DNA of 64,000 nt from Verrucomicrobiota bacterium. Lineage in GTDB: Bacteria; Verrucomicrobiota; Verrucomicrobiia; Opitutales; Opitutaceae. The notes beneath the pieces are model-generated. The model was not told the DNA's origin and did not search any database. It worked only from the letters and a program-made list of their open reading frames with translations. Positions 60,458 to 64,000 of this stretch are shown here, piece by piece (the first letter of the stretch is position 1; each line of letters starts with the position of its first letter). The stretch is taken from NCBI GenBank assembly GCA_023443455.1, contig JAEZUE010000059.1:1-64000 (forward strand), given 5' to 3'. The position numbers and the translations under genes are program-made.

Positions 60458-63400
60458 GTGCCTAGCCCCATCTCCGAGGACGACATCGAGCAGGCCCTGC
60501 TGCAGAAGCTGCAGCATGTCCATGGTTATGACGTGCTCGAGTGTGGCACGGCCGAGCGCGAGGACCTGGCCGACGGCTCGGGCCGGGCGGACAAGCGCGA
60601 GGTGTTTCTCCTCGACCAATTGCGCGCGGCGGCGGTGGCGCTGAACCCCGGCGTGCCGGAGTCGGCGATCGACGGTGCGCTCGAAGCGCTCGTGGCGCGG
60701 CGGCCCGCGCTGGCGCCGGTGGCGGCGAACCTCGAGGTGTACGAGCTGATCCGCGACGGTGTGCCGGTGGCGTACGACGACGCCCAGGGGCGGCGGCAGC
60801 ACGGGCGCGTACGGGTGATCGATTTCGCGGAGCCGGCGAACCCGCTGAACCGGTTCACGGCGGTATCGCAACTGTGGATCTGCGGCGAGGAGGGTTTCCG
60901 CCGGCCCGACGTGCTGCTGTACGTGAACGGCCTGCCGCTGGTCTTCATCGAGCTGAAGAACGCGAAGAAGGAGCTGCGGCTCGCCTACGACGACAACCTC
61001 ACCAAGTACCGCGCGGAGATTCCGCAGCTCTTCCTCGCGAACGCGCTGTGTGTGCTCACCAACGCGGTGGAGACGCGCCTGGGCGCATTCTCGGCGGACT
61101 GGGAGTTCTTCTTCCCGTGGCTGCGCGCCAACGACGAGAAGGAGAAGATCGACCGCGCCGCGGTGAAGCGCGACGGCACGAGCCTGGAGGCGGCAATCGC
61201 GGGCCTCTTCGCGAAGGAGCGGCTGCTCGACTACGTGGAGAACTTCGTGCTCTACCACCGCGGGCGCACGAAGATCGTGGCGCAGAACCACCAGTTCCTC
61301 GGCGTGAACAAGGCGTTCGCGGCGTTCCGGCGCCGGGAGGAGCTGGGCGGCAAGCTCGGCGTGTTCTGGCACACGCAGGGCTCGGGCAAGAGCTTCTCGA
61401 TGATCTTCTACGCCCGGAAGATTTTCCGGAAGCTCGGCGGCCAGTTCACCTTCGTGGTCGTGACCGACCGCGAGGATCTCGACGGCCAGATCTACGACAA
61501 CTTTCTCAATACCGGCACAGTGACGGAGGCCGAGGCGGCGCAGCCCAAGGACAGCGCGGAGCTGCGCAGCTACCTCGGCCAGCAAAAGCGGCTCGTGTTC
61601 ACCCTCATCCAGAAATTCCGCTGGCCGAAGGGGCAGGCGTACCCGGTGCTCTCGGAGCGCAGCGACATCGTGGTGATCGTGGATGAGGCGCACCGGACCC
61701 AGTACAAGGATCTGGCGGAGAACATGCGCGCGGGGCTGAAGAACGCGCAGTACCTCGCCTTCACCGGCACGCCGCTGCTCGGCCGCGACCGCAAGACCAA
61801 CCAGTGGTTCGGCGACTACGTGTCCGAGTACAACTTCCAGCAGAGCATGGACGACGGCGCCACGGTGCCGCTGTTCTACCAGAAACGCGTGCCGGAGGTG
61901 CTCATCCAGAACGACCGGCTCAGCGACGAGTTCTACGACCTGCTCGACGAAGCGAAGCTCGACGAGGCTCAGCAGGAGAAGCTGGAGAAGCAGTTCGCGA
62001 CCGAGCTGGAGGTGATCAAGCGCGATGACCGGTTGGAGACGATCGCGCGCGACATCGTCGCGCACTTCCCGGCCCGTGGTTACCTCGGCAAGGCGATGGT
62101 GGTGACGGTGGACAAGTTCACCGCGGTGAAGATGTACGACAAGGTCGAGCGCCTCTGGAAGGAGCGGATCAAGGAGCTGACCGGCCTGGTGTCCAAAGCC
62201 GCCACGGCCGGCGAGCGCGCGGTGCTCCAGCGCACGCTCGACTGGATGAAACGTGCCGAGCTGGCGGTGGTCGTGAGCGAGGAGGCGGAGGAGGAGAAGC
62301 GCTTCGCCAAGGAGAAGCTCGACATCAAGCGCCACCGCACCCGGATGAACGCCCTCGACCAGGAGGGCCACGACATCGAGGCGAACTTCAAGGACCCCGC
62401 GCACCCGCTGCAGCTGGTGTTCGTGTGCGCGATGTGGTTGACCGGCTTCGACGCGCCCACGGTCTCGACCCTGTACCTCGACAAGCCGCAGAAGGACCAC
62501 ACGCTCATGCAGACGATCGCGCGGGCGAACCGCGTGACGTCGTGGAAGATCGGAGGCGTGGAGAAGCGCAACGGCGAGATCGTCGACTACTACAACGTCT
62601 TCCGCCGCATGAAGGCGGCGCTCAAGGACTACGCGCAGGGGCAGGCCGGCGGCGGCGATGGAGCGGAGCCGCGGGAGAAGTCGGACCTGTTCCGCCTGCT
62701 CGACGAAGCGATCGCGCTCGGGCACGCCTTCTGCCGGAGCCACGGCGTGCATCTCGAGAAGATCGCGGACGCCGGCGACATTTTTGCGCAGGTTGAGGAT
62801 TTCGCGCGCTATGCCGATTTGCTGCTGGTGAAGGACGAGCACCGGAAGACGTTCGCGGTGCACGAGAACACGATCACGGGTCTCTACGAGGCGTGCAAAC
62901 CGGAGATCCTCGGCCGGCCGGTGGTGCGCACGGTGGCCGTTTTCGAATACCTGCGCGGCGTGATCGACTCGATCGTGCAGCAGGCCGACATCGACGAGGT
63001 GTCGCGGCGGATCGGCGAGTTGCTCGACGCCAGCGTGGTGGTGGACAAGTCCCGAGTCGGCGCGGTGGCCGAGCATGGTACGTTTGCGATCACCCAGCGC
63101 GGCAAGGTGTGGGACCTGAGCAAGATCGACTTCGACAAGCTCAGGCAGGAGTTCCGGCAGAGCGAGCACCGCAACATCGAGATCGCGGACCTGCGGGCGT
63201 TTCTGGAGAAGAAGACCGAGCAGATGCTGCGTCAGAACACGACGCGCACGGATTTCGCCGAGCGGCTGCGGCGCATCATCGAGGAGTACAACGCCGGCGG
63301 CTCCTCGAACGAGCGCTACTTCGACGAGTTGCTGAAGTTCTCCCGCGATCTCCGCGCCGAGGAGGAGCGCCGCGCGCGCGAGGGACTCAGCGAGGACGAG

Positions 63401-63697
63401 TTGGAGCTCTACGACCTGCTCCGCAAGCCGAAGATGTCGCAGGCCGAGACGCAGAAGGTGAAGCTCGCCGCCAAGGCGTTGCTGGAGCGGTTGGTTCGCG
63501 GCCAGCCCAAGGTGCTCGTGCAGGAATGGTACCGCGACACGCAGTCGAAGAAGCGCGTGCAGACGGCGGTCGAGGAAGTGCTCAACGAGACGTTACCGGA
63601 AGACGGTTACGACCGTCTGCTCTTCAAGACGAAGTGCGACGCGGTGTTCGGCCACGTGCTCGAACTCGCCAGCCACGGCCGCAAATGGGCAGCGTGA
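60458..63697 (+). CDS. hsdR: Type I restriction endonuclease subunit
   Basis: 1079 residues from GTG 60458; TTG 60434, overlapping the preceding stop (TTGA), would add eight. The N-terminal nuclease has a PD-(D/E)xK site ('RRPDVLLYVNGLPLVFIELKN', Asp near 150 and Glu-x-Lys near 165). The SF2 translocase follows: Walker A 'HTQGSGKSFSM' near 305, DEAH box 'VIVDEAHRTQ' near 408, 'LAFTGTPLLG' motif III, and 'QTIARANRV' motif VI near 690. A helical C-terminal domain contacts the HsdM2S core. It cuts DNA after ATP-driven translocation when sites are unmethylated. Separated from hsdS by the RAYT and toxin-antitoxin genes. Confidence 0.93.
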   Translation: MPSPISEDDIEQALLQKLQHVHGYDVLECGTAEREDLADGSGRADKREVFLLDQLRAAAVALNPGVPESAIDGALEALVARRPALAPVAANLEVYELIRDGVPVAYDDAQGRRQHGRVRVIDFAEPANPLNRFTAVSQLWICGEEGFRRPDVLLYVNGLPLVFIELKNAKKELRLAYDDNLTKYRAEIPQLFLANALCVLTNAVETRLGAFSADWEFFFPWLRANDEKEKIDRAAVKRDGTSLEAAIAGLFAKERLLDYVENFVLYHRGRTKIVAQNHQFLGVNKAFAAFRRREELGGKLGVFWHTQGSGKSFSMIFYARKIFRKLGGQFTFVVVTDREDLDGQIYDNFLNTGTVTEAEAAQPKDSAELRSYLGQQKRLVFTLIQKFRWPKGQAYPVLSERSDIVVIVDEAHRTQYKDLAENMRAGLKNAQYLAFTGTPLLGRDRKTNQWFGDYVSEYNFQQSMDDGATVPLFYQKRVPEVLIQNDRLSDEFYDLLDEAKLDEAQQEKLEKQFATELEVIKRDDRLETIARDIVAHFPARGYLGKAMVVTVDKFTAVKMYDKVERLWKERIKELTGLVSKAATAGERAVLQRTLDWMKRAELAVVVSEEAEEEKRFAKEKLDIKRHRTRMNALDQEGHDIEANFKDPAHPLQLVFVCAMWLTGFDAPTVSTLYLDKPQKDHTLMQTIARANRVTSWKIGGVEKRNGEIVDYYNVFRRMKAALKDYAQGQAGGGDGAEPREKSDLFRLLDEAIALGHAFCRSHGVHLEKIADAGDIFAQVEDFARYADLLLVKDEHRKTFAVHENTITGLYEACKPEILGRPVVRTVAVFEYLRGVIDSIVQQADIDEVSRRIGELLDASVVVDKSRVGAVAEHGTFAITQRGKVWDLSKIDFDKLRQEFRQSEHRNIEIADLRAFLEKKTEQMLRQNTTRTDFAERLRRIIEEYNAGGSSNERYFDELLKFSRDLRAEEERRAREGLSEDELELYDLLRKPKMSQAETQKVKLAAKALLERLVRGQPKVLVQEWYRDTQSKKRVQTAVEEVLNETLPEDGYDRLLFKTKCDAVFGHVLELASHGRKWAA

Positions 63698-63705
63698 GTG
63701 TCAGC

Positions 63706-64000
63706 TCACTCCGTCGTCACCCGCAGGCGCAGGAAGCGGCGGGGGGGATTGGCGGAATCGATCGCGACGGAGTCCTGCGCGGTGATGCTGGTCGGTTCGC
63801 CCGCCCCGTAGATCGAAAGCGCGGTCCAGGTCACAAGATCGGAACTGCTCTCGACCACATAGCGGAGGTCATTGCCGGAGGAGCGACGGGTGAAGGTGAG
63901 GGTGAGGAAACGGTTTTCTTCAACCGTAGCGGTGCCCGATGTCGCGGGCACGGTGGCCGGGCCGCGTGCAGCGAGGTCATGCGCGTAGCGCTGGAGATTC
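63706..64000 (-). CDS. C-terminal part of a large secreted protein
   Basis: The frame is open to the end of the window on the minus strand; a GTG at 63951 is internal, because in-frame codons upstream give 'NLQRYAHDLAARGPAT', close to the 'NLLRYALGL' box common in secreted Verrucomicrobia proteins. It ends 'YVVESSSDLVTWTALSIYG' ... 'RRFLRLRVTTE', the same kind of C-terminal module as the matrixin protein at 20876. Probably exported; the function is set by the part outside the window. Convergent with hsdR (8 bp between stops). Confidence 0.7.
   Translation of the reverse strand, partial: NLQRYAHDLAARGPATVPATSGTATVEENRFLTLTFTRRSSGNDLRYVVESSSDLVTWTALSIYGAGEPTSITAQDSVAIDSANPPRRFLRLRVTTE

Overview
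The window is high-GC bacterial DNA, gene-dense on both strands. It most resembles Verrucomicrobiota of the Opitutaceae type. That is inferred from the gene mix (a PL10-type pectate lyase, a GH94 disaccharide phosphorylase, many hybrid histidine kinases, and secreted proteins ending in a 'DLxTW ... R(F/V)' C-terminal module), from the general lack of strong Shine-Dalgarno sequences, and from the dense short repeats. No rRNA or tRNA gene, CRISPR array or prophage was seen.

Layout. 1-1386 (minus): end of a nucleotide-sugar cluster (RmlB-like start, four-helix-bundle protein, RmlD-like reductase). 1.5-15.7 kb: three hybrid sensor kinases interspersed with housekeeping genes (CPBP protease, polyprenyl synthase, ECF sigma factor plus putative anti-sigma protein, YjbQ, TcdA, TatD, SufE). 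16.3-22.8 kb: GH94 phosphorylase, a secreted type-B carboxylesterase and a secreted matrixin-like metalloprotease. 23-29.3 kb: a HigBA toxin-antitoxin pair, then a CHASE2-adenylate cyclase / SH3 / M48 protease operon, followed by an MscS channel with a C-terminal cyclic-nucleotide-binding domain. A cAMP source beside a probable cAMP-gated channel suggests one signalling unit. 29.5-33.6 kb: pectate lyase and an AbiE toxin-antitoxin pair among REP-like repeats. 33.7-37.8 kb: an acetate transporter of the SatP type, then an operon of two aldo/keto-reductase-fold proteins that have both lost all four catalytic residues, with a metallophosphoesterase and Rnk. 38.3-46.6 kb: DegQ protease, a VWA lipoprotein-like protein, an OmpR-type two-component system, malate dehydrogenase and DAHP synthase. 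47-51.2 kb: an osmoregulated-glucan operon (mdoG, an unknown membrane protein, mdoH). 51.4-63.7 kb: a TPR protein, then a type I restriction island (hsdM, hsdS, REP array with a RAYT transposase, a nuclease-fold/nucleotidyltransferase toxin-antitoxin-like pair, hsdR).

The most unusual theme is the repeats. Many short imperfect palindromes share a 5' GTAG or GTGG head, the architecture of REP sequences mobilised by RAYT (REP-associated tyrosine) transposases. They occur as head-outward pairs, as 226-228 bp composite tandem arrays at two loci, and, most strikingly, in frame inside the coding sequences of hsdM and the GH94 phosphorylase. A RAYT gene lies in the restriction island between two copies of a roughly 100-bp REP block. 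The 3' end of hsdS has been copied twice more together with these REPs.

Regulatory sites that can be read directly: tandem palindromes before higB, a promoter overlapped by a perfect palindrome before the restriction-island toxin-antitoxin pair, four CTGAC direct repeats at an exact 11-bp pitch between degQ and the VWA gene, and several clear intrinsic terminators.
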